Shown here in pieces: positions 19,323 through 28,148 of a stretch of DNA of 64,000 nucleotides; position 1 is the first letter of the stretch; the number at the start of each line of letters is the position of its first letter. Source of the DNA: an uncultured Ligilactobacillus sp. (lineage in GTDB: Bacteria > Bacillota > Bacilli > Lactobacillales > Lactobacillaceae). The stretch is from positions 338,851-402,850 of the forward strand of contig CAKPXA010000001.1 in assembly GCA_934201845.1 (NCBI GenBank), written 5' to 3'. The position numbers and the translations under genes were made by a program. Under the pieces are notes generated by a model that worked only from the letters and a program-made list of their open reading frames with translations, made no database searches and was not told where the DNA came from.

Positions 19323-21179
19323 ATGTCAAAGATCATTGGTATTGACCTCGGGACGACGAACTCAGCAGTCGCTGTCCTTGAAGGCAAGGAAGCAAAGATT
19401 ATCACGAATCCGGAAGGCAACCGCACGACACCTTCCGTCGTATCGTTCAAGAACGGTGAAACACAGGTCGGCGAAGTCGCAAAGCGCCAGGCCATCACGA
19501 ACCCGGACACGATTTCATCAATCAAGCGTCATATGGGCGAAGCCGGCTACAAGGTCGACATCGAAGGCAAGGAATACACGCCGCAGGAAATCTCGGCCAT
19601 GATTCTTCAGTACATCAAGGACTACGCTGAAAAGTATCTCGGCGAGGAAGTGACACAGGCGGTCATCACGGTTCCTGCCTACTTCAATGACTCACAGCGT
19701 CAGGCAACGAAGGATGCCGGCAAGATTGCCGGTCTCAAGGTTGAGCGCATCGTCAATGAACCTACGGCCGCAGCCCTGGCTTACGGCCTTGACAAGCAGG
19801 ACAAGGACGAGAAGATTCTCGTCTTCGACCTTGGCGGCGGCACGTTCGACGTTTCCATCCTCGAACTCGGCGACGGTGTCTTCCAGGTTCTCTCGACGAA
19901 CGGTGACACACATCTCGGCGGTGACGACTTCGACAACAAGATCATCGGATGGCTCGTTGACGGCTTCAAGAAGGAGCACGGCATCGATCTTTCAGCTGAC
20001 AAGATGGCAATGCAGCGTCTGAAGGATGCCGCTGAAAAGGCCAAGAAGGACCTTTCCGGCGTAACTTCCGCCCAGATTTCCCTTCCGTTCATCACGGCCG
20101 GCGCAGAAGGCCCTCTTCATCTTGAGACAACGCTGACGCGTGCCCAGTTCAACGAACTGACACAGGACCTCGTTGAACGCACGAAGATTCCTGTCCGCAA
20201 CGCCCTCTCCGATGCAGGTCTGACAAACGCCGACATCGACGAAGTCATTCTTGTCGGTGGATCCACACGTATCCCGGCCGTCAAGGAAGCAGTCAAGGCT
20301 GAAACGGGTCACGTTCCGAACGAGTCCGTCAACCCTGACGAAGCCGTTGCCCTCGGCGCCGCCATCCAGGGCGGTGTCATCACAGGCGATGTCAAGGACG
20401 TTGTCCTGCTTGACGTCACACCTCTTTCACTTGGCATCGAGACAATGGGCGGCGTCTTCACGAAGCTCATTGACCGCAACACGACAATCCCGACATCCAA
20501 GTCACAGGTCTTCTCGACAGCCGCTGACAACCAGCCGGCCGTTGACATCCACGTCCTTCAGGGTGAACGTCCGATGGCCGCAGACAACAAGACGCTCGGC
20601 CGCTTCCAGCTGACGGACATTCCGCCTGCACCACGTGGTGTTCCTCAGATTCAGGTTACATTCGACATCGACAAGAACGGCATTGTCAATGTTTCCGCCA
20701 AGGATCTCGGCACGAACAAGGAACAGAAGATCACGATCAAGAGTTCGTCCGGCCTTTCCGATGAGGAAATCGACCGCATGGTCAAGGAGGCAAAGGAAAA
20801 CGAGGAAGCCGACAAGAAGCGCAAGGAAGAAGTCGATCTCAGAAATGAAGTCGATCAGCTGCTCTTCCAGACTGACAAGACTCTTGAGGAAGTCAAGGGC
20901 AAGGTCGACGAAGCTGAAGTCAAGAAGGTTGAGGATGCCCGTGACGCCTTGAAGAAGGCCCAGGAGGCAAACAACCTCGAAGACATGAAGACGAAGAAGG
21001 ACGATTTGACAAAGGCTGTCCAGGACGTCTCCGTCAAGCTCTACGAACAGGCTCAGCAGGCCCAGCAGCAGGCTCAGGGCGCAGCCGGTGCACAGGATGC
21101 GGGCAACGCTTCTTCAGGAAATGACGGCAACACTGTTGACGGCGACTTCAAGGAAGTAGATCCAGACGATAAGAACTAG
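19323..21179 (+). CDS. dnaK: chaperone protein DnaK (Hsp70)
   Basis: 618 residues, standard length. ATPase domain motifs: [57 protein letters not shown] substrate-binding domain and a helical lid follow, with a Gln/Ala-rich end and the acidic [13 protein letters not shown] tail, which resembles the EEVD-like ending of bacterial DnaK. A terminator follows, so dnaJ may depend on read-through or its own start. Confidence 0.98.
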   Translation: MSKIIGIDLGTTNSAVAVLEGKEAKIITNPEGNRTTPSVVSFKNGETQVGEVAKRQAITNPDTISSIKRHMGEAGYKVDIEGKEYTPQEISAMILQYIKDYAEKYLGEEVTQAVITVPAYFNDSQRQATKDAGKIAGLKVERIVNEPTAAALAYGLDKQDKDEKILVFDLGGGTFDVSILELGDGVFQVLSTNGDTHLGGDDFDNKIIGWLVDGFKKEHGIDLSADKMAMQRLKDAAEKAKKDLSGVTSAQISLPFITAGAEGPLHLETTLTRAQFNELTQDLVERTKIPVRNALSDAGLTNADIDEVILVGGSTRIPAVKEAVKAETGHVPNESVNPDEAVALGAAIQGGVITGDVKDVVLLDVTPLSLGIETMGGVFTKLIDRNTTIPTSKSQVFSTAADNQPAVDIHVLQGERPMAADNKTLGRFQLTDIPPAPRGVPQIQVTFDIDKNGIVNVSAKDLGTNKEQKITIKSSSGLSDEEIDRMVKEAKENEEADKKRKEEVDLRNEVDQLLFQTDKTLEEVKGKVDEAEVKKVEDARDALKKAQEANNLEDMKTKKDDLTKAVQDVSVKLYEQAQQAQQQAQGAAGAQDAGNASSGNDGNTVDGDFKEVDPDDKN

Positions 21180-21190
21180 TAGTCAGGGAA

Positions 21191-21216
21191 GGGCTGGATT
21201 CATTCCAGCCCTTTTT
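21191..21216 (+). terminator. terminator between dnaK and dnaJ
   Basis: GGGCTGGA/TTCCAGCCC with a short loop and five T. It would lower dnaJ expression relative to dnaK. Confidence 0.85.
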
Positions 21217-21275
21217 CAATCCGCGAACCTGTGTTATGCTAGGTTCAAGGACATAAATTTTGAAGGGGTATCAGT

Positions 21276-22415
21276 ATGGCAGAACAAAGAGATCCATATG
21301 ACGTTTTAGGCGTTTCAAAAGATGCATCTGCTGATGAAATCAAGAAGGCATACCGCAAGTTGTCGAAGAAGTACCATCCCGACCTGAACCACGAGCCGGG
21401 CGCCGAGGAGAAGTTCAAGGAAGTCAATGAAGCCTATGACATCCTGGGCGATCCGCAGAAGAAGGCACAGTATGACCAGTTCGGCGCAGCCGGTGCTCAG
21501 GGTGGCTTCGGCGGCCAGGGTTTCGGTCAGGGTTTCGGTGGCGGCGACTTTGGCGGTTTCGGCGGTTTCGACGACATCTTCAGCTCGTTCTTCGGCGGCG
21601 GTTCCGGTGCGGGACGCAGTCAGAACGCACCGCGTCAGGGCCGCGACCTTCAGTATGAAATGAGTCTGAAGTTCGAGGAGGCAGTCTTCGGCAAGACGAC
21701 GGAGATTCAGTACACAAGAGAGGAAACATGCTCGACGTGCAGCGGCTCCGGCGCAAAGGCCGGCACAAGTCCTGTGACATGCTCCCGTTGCGGCGGGCGC
21801 GGCTTCATTCAGGTTCAGCGTCAGACACCGCTCGGCCGTGTCATGACGCAGCAGGAATGTGACGTCTGTCACGGTTCCGGCAGGGAAATCAAGGAGAAGT
21901 GCACGACCTGCCACGGCTCCGGTCATGTCAGGAAGAAGCATGCAGTGCAGGTCAAGGTTCCGGCCGGCGTTGAAAACGGAAATCAGATGCGCCTTCAGGG
22001 CCAGGGTGAAGCCGGCTTCAACGGAGGACCGTACGGTGACCTGTTCATTGTCTTCGTCGTCGAACAGAGCAGGGACTTCAGGCGTGACGGCGCCGAAATC
22101 TACTTCAACCAGGACATCAGCTTCGTTCAGGCGGCCCTTGGTGACGAGATTGAGGTCAAGACCGTTCACGGTAACGTCAAGCTCAAGATTCCGGCCGGAA
22201 CGCAGACGGGCACGACGTTCCGCCTGAAGGGCAAGGGCGCTCCGCGTCTTCGCGGCTCCGGCAACGGTGACGAGCAGGTTACGGTCAACATCGTGACGCC
22301 GAATAATCTTAATGAAAAGCAGAAGCTTGCCCTCAAGGCCTTTGCGGAGGCCTCGGGCAGGAAGTCATTCGGCGAGGGCTTCTTCGAGAAGCTGAAGAAG
22401 CAGTTCAAGGAATGA
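21276..22415 (+). CDS. dnaJ: chaperone protein DnaJ (type I Hsp40)
   Basis: 379 residues. J domain with HPD in KYHPDLN (about residue 30), then a Gly/Phe-rich linker (about 75-115), then a zinc domain with four CxxCxGxG-type repeats ([32 protein letters not shown]), and two C-terminal substrate domains. AAGGGG stands 8 bases before the ATG. No second CIRCE was seen in front of it. Confidence 0.97.
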   Translation: MAEQRDPYDVLGVSKDASADEIKKAYRKLSKKYHPDLNHEPGAEEKFKEVNEAYDILGDPQKKAQYDQFGAAGAQGGFGGQGFGQGFGGGDFGGFGGFDDIFSSFFGGGSGAGRSQNAPRQGRDLQYEMSLKFEEAVFGKTTEIQYTREETCSTCSGSGAKAGTSPVTCSRCGGRGFIQVQRQTPLGRVMTQQECDVCHGSGREIKEKCTTCHGSGHVRKKHAVQVKVPAGVENGNQMRLQGQGEAGFNGGPYGDLFIVFVVEQSRDFRRDGAEIYFNQDISFVQAALGDEIEVKTVHGNVKLKIPAGTQTGTTFRLKGKGAPRLRGSGNGDEQVTVNIVTPNNLNEKQKLALKAFAEASGRKSFGEGFFEKLKKQFKE

Positions 22416-22423
22416 TGTGAAGG

Positions 22424-22467
22424 AAGCGGCACAGGCATCAGATCACTGAAGGCCTGCGCCGCTTTCG
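22424..22467 (+). terminator. terminator-like hairpin after dnaJ
   Basis: AAGCGGC-ACAGGC pairs with GCCTGC-GCCGCTT with one mismatch. The T run is short. Confidence 0.6.
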
Positions 22468-22489
22468 ATACATTAAAGGGAGGGATTAG

Positions 22490-23749
22490 ATGACGCATTC
22501 AGAAAAGACACTCGAACTGCTTGAGGCAGGACAGATTGAGGAGGCCGGGAAGGAATTCGGCCGGGCGCTGCGCAGAGACGACGACCAGATGATCTACAGC
22601 CTGGCGGAGGAACTCTATTCGCTCGGCTTTTCCAGGCAGGCGAAGAGGGCGTACGAGAAACTGCTTGAGCGCTATCCTGATGAGGACAGCATAAGGACGG
22701 CCCTGGCCGACATTGAAATCAGCGACGGGCATGACGACCGCGCACTTGAGCTGCTCTCGGAGATTGCACCCGATTCGGATGCCTATCTTGAGGCACTGCT
22801 TGTCTCGGCCGACCTCTATCAGACGCAGGGGATGTTTGACGTCAGCGAGCAGAAGCTGCTTGAGGCCAGACGCCTTGCACCGGATGAGACGGTCATTCAG
22901 TTCGGACTGGCGGAGCTTTACTTCAACATCAAGGAATACCGCAAGGCGGCACAGTGCTACCTTGACCTGGTCAAGTCAGGAGTGCTTGAGTTCTCCAAGG
23001 TGAATCTCGTCAGCCGGCTAGGTCTTTCATATGCCGGGTTCGGCCGGCTGGAGACGGCGCTCGGCTATCTGGAGCAGATTCCGGAAGAGGAGCTTGACGC
23101 TGACACGTGCTTCCAGCTTGCCTTCATCCAGTTCCAGCAGAAGGACTACGAGGATGCGCAGAAGAACTTCGAGAGGCTGCGTGACACCAATCCCGACTAT
23201 TCGACGCTTTATCCCTACCTGACCGAAATCTACGAGCATGACGGCAATCTGGCCCAGGCGCTCCGCACGGCCCAGGAAGGACTTGCCGTCGATGAGTTCA
23301 ACACGAGCCTCTACGAGAAGGCAGCCGGACTTTCCGGCAAATGCGGCAATCCGGACAAGGCGCTCGAGTACCTGAAGAAGGCCGTTGAAATCGACCCGGA
23401 TGACCTGACGCTCGTGGTCGAGCTCAGCACGCTTCTGACGGATCTCGGACGGCACGAGGAAAATGTCAGCCTTGTCAGCCGCTATCTTGAAGACGACGAG
23501 GTCGACTCCCAGCTCTACTGGAATCTCGGCAGGTCATACGCAGCGCTTGACCGCTACGACGATGCAGTCAGGTACTACGAGGCTGCCGGGCGCGACCTGG
23601 GTGACAGCCCTGAATTTCTCAGGGATGCGGCCTTCTTCTATCGCAATGCCGGTGAGAGGGAAAGAGCGCTTTCCTGTGCGGACAGGGCGCTTGGAATGTG
23701 TGCCGACGACTATGACTTGGCAATGCTGAAGGAAGAACTCGAATACTAG
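22490..23749 (+). CDS. tetratricopeptide repeat (TPR) protein
   Basis: 419 residues made almost wholly of helical repeats of about 34 residues, for example AKRAYEKLLERYPDEDSIR, QKLLEARRLAPDETVIQFG, EYLKKAVEIDPDDLTL and DRYDDAVRYYEAAGRDLG. It has no signal peptide or membrane segment, so it is cytosolic. It resembles the YpiA-like TPR proteins of lactobacilli (from memory), a protein-protein scaffold of unclear role. GGGAGGG precedes the ATG. Confidence 0.85.
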   Translation: MTHSEKTLELLEAGQIEEAGKEFGRALRRDDDQMIYSLAEELYSLGFSRQAKRAYEKLLERYPDEDSIRTALADIEISDGHDDRALELLSEIAPDSDAYLEALLVSADLYQTQGMFDVSEQKLLEARRLAPDETVIQFGLAELYFNIKEYRKAAQCYLDLVKSGVLEFSKVNLVSRLGLSYAGFGRLETALGYLEQIPEEELDADTCFQLAFIQFQQKDYEDAQKNFERLRDTNPDYSTLYPYLTEIYEHDGNLAQALRTAQEGLAVDEFNTSLYEKAAGLSGKCGNPDKALEYLKKAVEIDPDDLTLVVELSTLLTDLGRHEENVSLVSRYLEDDEVDSQLYWNLGRSYAALDRYDDAVRYYEAAGRDLGDSPEFLRDAAFFYRNAGERERALSCADRALGMCADDYDLAMLKEELEY

Positions 23750-23754
23750 GCGAA

Positions 23755-23791
23755 ATGGTGTTGATGATGATTTTTCAACACCATTTGACAA
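23755..23791 (+). repeat. inverted ATGGTGTTGA / TCAACACCAT element, second copy
   Basis: ATGGTGTTGA (23755-23764) pairs exactly with TCAACACCAT (23775-23784) across 10 bases. The arm plus TTGACAA is identical to 14377-14393. It lies just past the TPR gene. Confidence 0.55.
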
Positions 23792-23800
23792 GGATTCATA

Positions 23801-23831
23801 AAAGGCAGCTCCCGGACGGGGGCTGCCTTTT
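23801..23831. terminator. bidirectional terminator between the TPR gene and the recombinase-like gene
   Basis: AAAGGCAGC and GCTGCCTTT enclose a G+C-rich loop; T and A runs on the two sides suit both converging genes. Confidence 0.8.
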
Positions 23832-23838
23832 ACGTCAT

Positions 23839-24663
23839 TCAGTTCAGCGAGGCGAGCATGCTCCGGTAATAGTTGAGCGATCCGGCCTCGAGATGGGTGA
23901 CTGAGCAGAGCTTCTCGTCCGGCATGTCCTGGTGTTTCCTGATGAAGTTCAGGATGTTTGCCTGGTAGAGCTTCTGCGGGACGAGACGCAGGTCAAGGTA
24001 CTTCTGGTCCTTCTTCAGGTACTTGTGGATGCCGGGCAGCGTAACGCACGGCTCCGTCAGGTTGATGCGCTGCTTCGGGAACAGTTCCTCGCAGTTCTGG
24101 CGCCGCCTGAGCTCGGAAGTGCCTTCCATGAATCTGTCAACGAAGTCCTGTTCGAAGCCGCTGAATTTATCGGTGGCCATCACCCTGAAGAAGCCCGGAC
24201 TGACGATTTCGGAAATCGTGTAGAAGCGGGCCAGGCACAGCAGCACCATGCGCGTGTAGAGCGTCAGCCGGCTGTCCTCCAGATATTCCTGCAGGCTGTC
24301 AGCCCAGTCGAGCGGAACGTCCTGCCCTGTCTTCTTCTTCAGTCCCTTGATGGCCACTGTCGGCAGCGACGTTGAAAGACCGTTCGTGAACAGGAACGTG
24401 AAGTAGACGTTCAGATGCGTCAGGGTCTTGTTGTAGGTCGAATTTTTGATTTTACGCTTGACCTGAAGCATGTTGAGGTAGTCCCTGACATCGGCCTCCG
24501 TGATGTTCGACAGGCTCGGATTCAGCCGGTAGACTCTGTTGAATCCGCGCAGATGCGTGAAGAGCCGTTCGACGTCGCTGCAGATGTCCTGCTGGGTACT
24601 GTCGGCCAAAACGCGCTTGTTGGCCAGATAGTGCCGGAACTGTTTTTCGTAGGGGAATGCCAT
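23839..24663 (-). CDS. tyrosine-recombinase-like protein with degenerate catalytic domain
   Basis: 274 residues. The first 100 look like the SAM-like core-binding domain of phage integrases and XerC/D (ITEADVRDYLNMLQVKRKIKNSTYNKTLTHL, with a bundle of short helices). The place where active enzymes have TGLRISEL reads RFYTISEI (about 146-153), so the first catalytic Arg is Thr. No HxxR or terminal Tyr motif was seen. It is thus probably not an active recombinase; it may bind DNA or be a relic. The start has GAGGCGATG upstream. It is intact, with no stops or shifts. Confidence 0.55.
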   Translation of the reverse strand: MAFPYEKQFRHYLANKRVLADSTQQDICSDVERLFTHLRGFNRVYRLNPSLSNITEADVRDYLNMLQVKRKIKNSTYNKTLTHLNVYFTFLFTNGLSTSLPTVAIKGLKKKTGQDVPLDWADSLQEYLEDSRLTLYTRMVLLCLARFYTISEIVSPGFFRVMATDKFSGFEQDFVDRFMEGTSELRRRQNCEELFPKQRINLTEPCVTLPGIHKYLKKDQKYLDLRLVPQKLYQANILNFIRKHQDMPDEKLCSVTHLEAGSLNYYRSMLASLN

Positions 24664-24735
24664 ATTTCATCGCCTCGGTGCTGGTTGTTTTGATTTAATT
24701 GTAGCATTACTTGTCATAAACAACAACAGTATGGT

Positions 24736-24759
24736 GTTACTTTAACTTAAAATTGCAAA
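24736..24759 (+). repeat. GTTACTTTAACTT-N4-TTGCAAA motif, copy 1
   Basis: 24-base motif in the gap before the HicB-like gene. The same pattern, differing only in the four middle bases, occurs at 37571-37594, and its core occurs inverted at 42267-42280. Confidence 0.45.
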
Positions 24760-24788
24760 GGATGCGTGACAGCTTACAGGCATTTTTC

Positions 24789-24817
24789 TTGAAGGGACTT
24801 TCATTCGATGATATCGT
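24789..24817 (+). promoter_or_regulatory. promoter of the HicB-like gene
   Basis: TTGAAG (24789-24794), 17 bases, TATCGT (24812-24817), 29 bases before the start codon. Confidence 0.45.
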
Positions 24818-24845
24818 TGTATCGTGGAACAGGAGGAAATGATAC

Positions 24846-25130
24846 ATGAGAAAGATGACTTATCCTGCAGTGTTGAATAACAGCTTCAATCCCGATGACG
24901 TGTACACGGTGACGTTTCCCGACGTTCCCGGTACGGTCAGTGAGGGAAAGGGAATCGATCAGGCCCTGAAGAACGGTGCGGAGGCTCTGGGACTGATGCT
25001 TTATGATATGGATGATCTTCCGGAAGCATCTGACATTGACGAAGTGAGAGAGAAAAACCGGGAAGCGGTTGTCAGACTTGTTGTCGTTGACCTGGAAGAG
25101 ACATGTAAAACGGTCAGGGAAATCGGCTGA
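24846..25130 (+). CDS. HicB-family antitoxin-like protein (orphan)
   Basis: 94 residues that fit the HicB-like fold: YPAVLNNSFNPDDVYTVTFPDVPG, then TVSEGKGIDQALKNGAEALGLML. In toxin-antitoxin pairs HicB neutralises the mRNA interferase HicA. No HicA-like gene (about 60 residues, with a conserved His) lies on either side, so this is a solo copy. The C-terminus ends RLVVVDLEETCKTVREIG with no clear helix-turn-helix. AGGAGGAAA precedes the ATG. Confidence 0.75.
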   Translation: MRKMTYPAVLNNSFNPDDVYTVTFPDVPGTVSEGKGIDQALKNGAEALGLMLYDMDDLPEASDIDEVREKNREAVVRLVVVDLEETCKTVREIG

Positions 25131-25146
25131 GAGACCGGTGGTGTAA

Positions 25147-25180
25147 ACGGCGTTGGTGAAGGTTCACCAGCGCCGTTTTT
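25147..25180 (+). terminator. terminator after the HicB-like gene
   Basis: ACGGCGTTGGTGAA pairs with TTCACCAGCGCCGT (one G-U) and five T follow. Confidence 0.88.
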
Positions 25181-25230
25181 CGTTTCTGACAGTGGGTGAC
25201 GATGAGAGAAGTTAAGGGGGAGAATTGTAT

Positions 25231-26423
25231 ATGACGAGTTTCCATGTATTTATCAATGAAACGTCAGACGTACATACATCTGACATCACGGAACAGCAGG
25301 TTCAGACACAGGCGACAACCGAACGGAAAACAGAAAATGCAAAGTCAGAGCTTGACAATGCAAAGCAGAATGAACAGCAGGCTCAGACAAAAGCCGACAA
25401 CGCACAGTCCGATGCCGAAAAGGCAGACAAGAATGCGGAAAATGCAAAGAATGACGTGAACAGTCAGAAGAATAACGTGGCAGCCGCTCAGAAAAAGTAT
25501 GACAATGCAGTCAGTCAGAAAAATGATTTTGAAAAGCGTGTCCAGTCCGTAAAGGAAAAGTACAGTAAGGCTGAAGCTGCACTGGAACGGGCGAATGCCG
25601 ATTTCGAGAATGCGAAGAAAGCTCTTGAGAACAACGGGCTTGACAAGGCTCAGAAAGACCTTTCGTTGCTTCAAAACGCATACAACAAGGCTCATTCAGA
25701 TTATGAAACTGCGCAGAAGGCTTATGACACGGCAAAGGAAAAGGAAAACAGTGTTCAGAAAAAAGCTGATGACCTTGCGGGTGCAAAGCTTTTAGTCAGT
25801 AAAACCACGAAGCAAAGGCCAAGAAAATGCTTGAAGTCTTCGACAAGTGGGAAAAGGCGGGCAGACCGCTTAATGACCAGGGATACAACAAGGAATGGGA
25901 AGATGCGTACATGGACTTTCTCCGTTCCCTGCATGACAACGAGAAGTATCTCAACGTCAAAAACGATGAACTCATCTTCACGGGCAACGAAGATGACAAG
26001 AACGTGTCCGTTGCCCCGTCTCATCTAACGTGCGAGCAGCAGACTGAAATTTCCCAGTATTCATGCTGGATCATCAACAGTCTTCGTGATGACCTCGGGC
26101 TTACTCCGTATGTCGGCAAGGTCACAGTGACAGAGGGAATGCTTGCCATGCTCAATGTCGTGAACGGAAATAAGAACAACGCTCACGCATTCGGAGTGGC
26201 TGTTGCATATGATAGTGCAACATGCGAACCAAACATTTCCACATTGTATGATCTGAAGATGTCGATTAAAAACACAATCTGGACATTCGCAATGACTGAC
26301 CTTGATGACGGGCTGATAGGCCATGCAATGTCAATCACTGGAATTGATAATCTAGACGCTTATGGTAAATGCTCGGAAACATATCTCGGCGCACAACTCG
26401 TTATGGTGAATGGGATGACTTAG
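25231..26423 (+). pseudogene. SEC10/PgrA-like surface-exclusion protein remnant, frameshifted
   Basis: The first 190 codons are a long Ala/Lys/Glu/Asn coiled coil (ENAKSELDNAKQ, NAKNDVNSQKNN). At 25801 the coiled-coil frame meets AAAACC; one extra A there would carry it on as NHEAKAKKMLEVFDKW in the next frame, open to 26423. The second part resembles the SEC10/PgrA domain of lactobacillar surface proteins (EISQYSCWIINSLRDDLGL, HAFGVAVAYD). No signal peptide is seen at the start and no LPXTG or other wall anchor at the end, so both ends are probably lost too. SD GGGGGAGA precedes ATG 25231. Confidence 0.65.
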
Positions 26424-26668
26424 ACCGCTCGGGAAACGAAAAACGGTATAACTGCAACGTTTGGGATTTCTATTTAGTTTCCAATCTCCGGAGCAAGGTT
26501 GCTGAAGTCCTTGAAACCAAGGATACCACCGTATGTAAGTTCGAAAACGGTTCACGAAGTCCGAATGCAAAGCAGATTGTGGCTCTCTGCAAGATGTACG
26601 GCGTTTCCGCTGATTATCTTCTTGGACTCTCGGATGAAAGACAGGACGGGAGCAGCATTTCCGAATGA
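26369..26668 (+). pseudogene. Cro/CI-type (XRE) HTH regulator fragment
   Basis: From about 26486 the frame reads KVAEVLETKDTTVCKF, then ENGSRSPNAKQIVALC and KMYGVSADYLLGLSDE, the second half of an XRE helix-turn-helix with its usual C-terminal end. The first helix is missing or shortened, and the upstream 40 codons of the same frame do not resemble an HTH protein and overlap the previous remnant. It is best read as the tail of a deleted regulator gene joined to unrelated DNA. Confidence 0.6.
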
Positions 26669-26702
26669 AGGAGCCGGTGACGGCATCTGCTGGCATAGGA
26701 CG

Positions 26703-26746
26703 AAAAGGACCACACATCCCTCGATTGAGGATGCATGGTCCTTTTC
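26703..26746. terminator. bidirectional terminator
   Basis: AAAAGGACCA and CATCC arms pair with GGATG and TGGTCCTTTT around an 11-base loop. It separates the HTH remnant from the converging UDG-family gene. Confidence 0.85.
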
Positions 26747-26747
26747 G

Positions 26748-27329
26748 TCATTTCAGTATTTCACGTACCCTTTTCCGCAGATCGGGCAGCACCTGATCTG
26801 CAAACCAGGGGTTTCTGCTCATCCAGAGCTGGTTGCGTGGTGAGGGGTGGATGAGGGGAAAGTATTCCGGCAGATACTTTCGGTAGTCCTTCACGACGTC
26901 CGTCAGCCTGGCCCGAGGCTTCAGGTGAAGGTAGTGCCGCACTGCGTAGTTGCCGACGAGAACCGTCAGCTCGATGTCCGGCATGGCGGCGAGCAGGCGG
27001 GGATGCCACTTGTCCGCAAAGCCCTTTCTTGGCGGCAGGTCGCCTGACTTGCCGCTTCCCGGAAAGTAGAAGTCCATCGGCAAGACGGAAATCAGCCCCG
27101 AGTTGTAGAATGTGTCCTCGGAAACGCCGAGCCAGTCGCGCAGGCGGTCGCCGCTTCTGTCCTTCCAGACGATTCCGGCCTCCTGGGTCCGCTGTCCCGG
27201 TGCCTGGCCGACAATCAGGATTCTTGCGCGGGAACAGGTCTGATAGAGAGGGGCGATGTTCTGTCTGGTATACTGCATGTTTGCGGGATCGTTTCTGATT
27301 TCGTCCCGGATGTCTTCCGGAGTTTCCAT
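26748..27329 (-). CDS. uracil-DNA glycosylase family protein
   Basis: 193 residues. ILIVGQAPGQRTQEAG is the nucleotide-pocket motif of UDG-superfamily members; FYNSGLISVLPMDFYFPG and, near the end, LIHPSPRNQLWMSRNPWF give the second active-site loop (HPSPRN). This pattern fits the family conserved in lactic acid bacteria beside the classical Ung. Activity on uracil is plausible but not shown. GAGGTGAAATC precedes the ATG. Likely co-transcribed with the next minus-strand gene, 18 bases upstream. Confidence 0.8.
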   Translation of the reverse strand: METPEDIRDEIRNDPANMQYTRQNIAPLYQTCSRARILIVGQAPGQRTQEAGIVWKDRSGDRLRDWLGVSEDTFYNSGLISVLPMDFYFPGSGKSGDLPPRKGFADKWHPRLLAAMPDIELTVLVGNYAVRHYLHLKPRARLTDVVKDYRKYLPEYFPLIHPSPRNQLWMSRNPWFADQVLPDLRKRVREILK

Positions 27330-27347
27330 GATTTCACCTCGTCACGT

Positions 27348-28136
27348 TCAGATGTACTGAACTTCGGCCGGACTGATGACTTTGATCAGGTCATCGATGT
27401 CGTTTTGCCTCTGCATTTCGCAAGGGAGGTCGAAGTTTCTGCGCGGGTCGTTGATCACGATGTCGCTTTCCATGCCGGTCTCGAAGTCGTCAAACGGCGC
27501 GAAGGCCTTCGCAGTGGCGGCCTGGTAGGGTGCAAGAAGCAGACGGTGACCGTGCTTGCGGCAGATGACGTTCAGCTTGATCAGCGAGTCGGGGTCATAG
27601 GGTGAAAGCGTGGTCGTGATTGTGGCGTCCGGCTTGAGACCGGCGATGCCCTGGTCAAGGTCTACGAAGTCATTGAGCGTGGCCGGACCTTCGCCGATCA
27701 TGGCCTTTCCGAGAATGAGGAGGTCGAGTTTCTGGTCCCTGAAGAACTGCTTCCAGCGCCTGATGCGCTTTTTGTGGATTCCGTGCGTGACGAAGCGCGG
27801 CGCATAGCCGGTCTTTCTTCCGTCCTCCTCAATCAGCAGGACGCACGAGCCGAACCAGCCGTCATCGTTGGCCTTGGCGGTGACCGTCAGTCCGTTCAGT
27901 TCGACCGGATAGTCATAGGGGATGATCCTGGTGTTTTCCAGGATGTGAAGCGGTACTTCACAGAATTTCAGCACCCTCTGTGCCAGCTTGTAGATTTCCT
28001 GGGTAATGAAGGCCTCACTCGTCTTCGGGAGCCTGCCCAGAAGCCGGCCTATTTCGTCGGACATATGGGTGAAGAAGATGTATTCCGTGTCGGCCATGTC
28101 TTCTTCTTTCTTTGGATCAAGACAATATTTCTTCAT
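27348..28136 (-). CDS. conserved hypothetical protein
   Basis: 262 residues, soluble, without signal peptide. I do not recognise a certain family. The segments ATITTTLSPYDPDSLIKL and VICRKHGHRLLLAPYQA look like an alpha/beta unit such as found in beta-CASP or metallo-beta-lactamase-type proteins, but no HxHxDH or HxSGH metal motif is visible. APRFVTHGIHKKRIRRWKQFF is another distinct stretch. AGGAGGAAA precedes the ATG. It sits between a UDG-family gene and a C69 dipeptidase, all on the minus strand. Confidence 0.5.
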   Translation of the reverse strand: MKKYCLDPKKEEDMADTEYIFFTHMSDEIGRLLGRLPKTSEAFITQEIYKLAQRVLKFCEVPLHILENTRIIPYDYPVELNGLTVTAKANDDGWFGSCVLLIEEDGRKTGYAPRFVTHGIHKKRIRRWKQFFRDQKLDLLILGKAMIGEGPATLNDFVDLDQGIAGLKPDATITTTLSPYDPDSLIKLNVICRKHGHRLLLAPYQAATAKAFAPFDDFETGMESDIVINDPRRNFDLPCEMQRQNDIDDLIKVISPAEVQYI

Positions 28137-28148
28137 GTTGTTTTCCTC

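Noticed and set aside
25795..25810. Programmed -1 frameshift joining the coiled coil to the SEC10-like domain
   Set aside because: AGTAAAACC is not a canonical slippery heptamer, no stimulatory hairpin was seen, and both ends of the gene are also missing.
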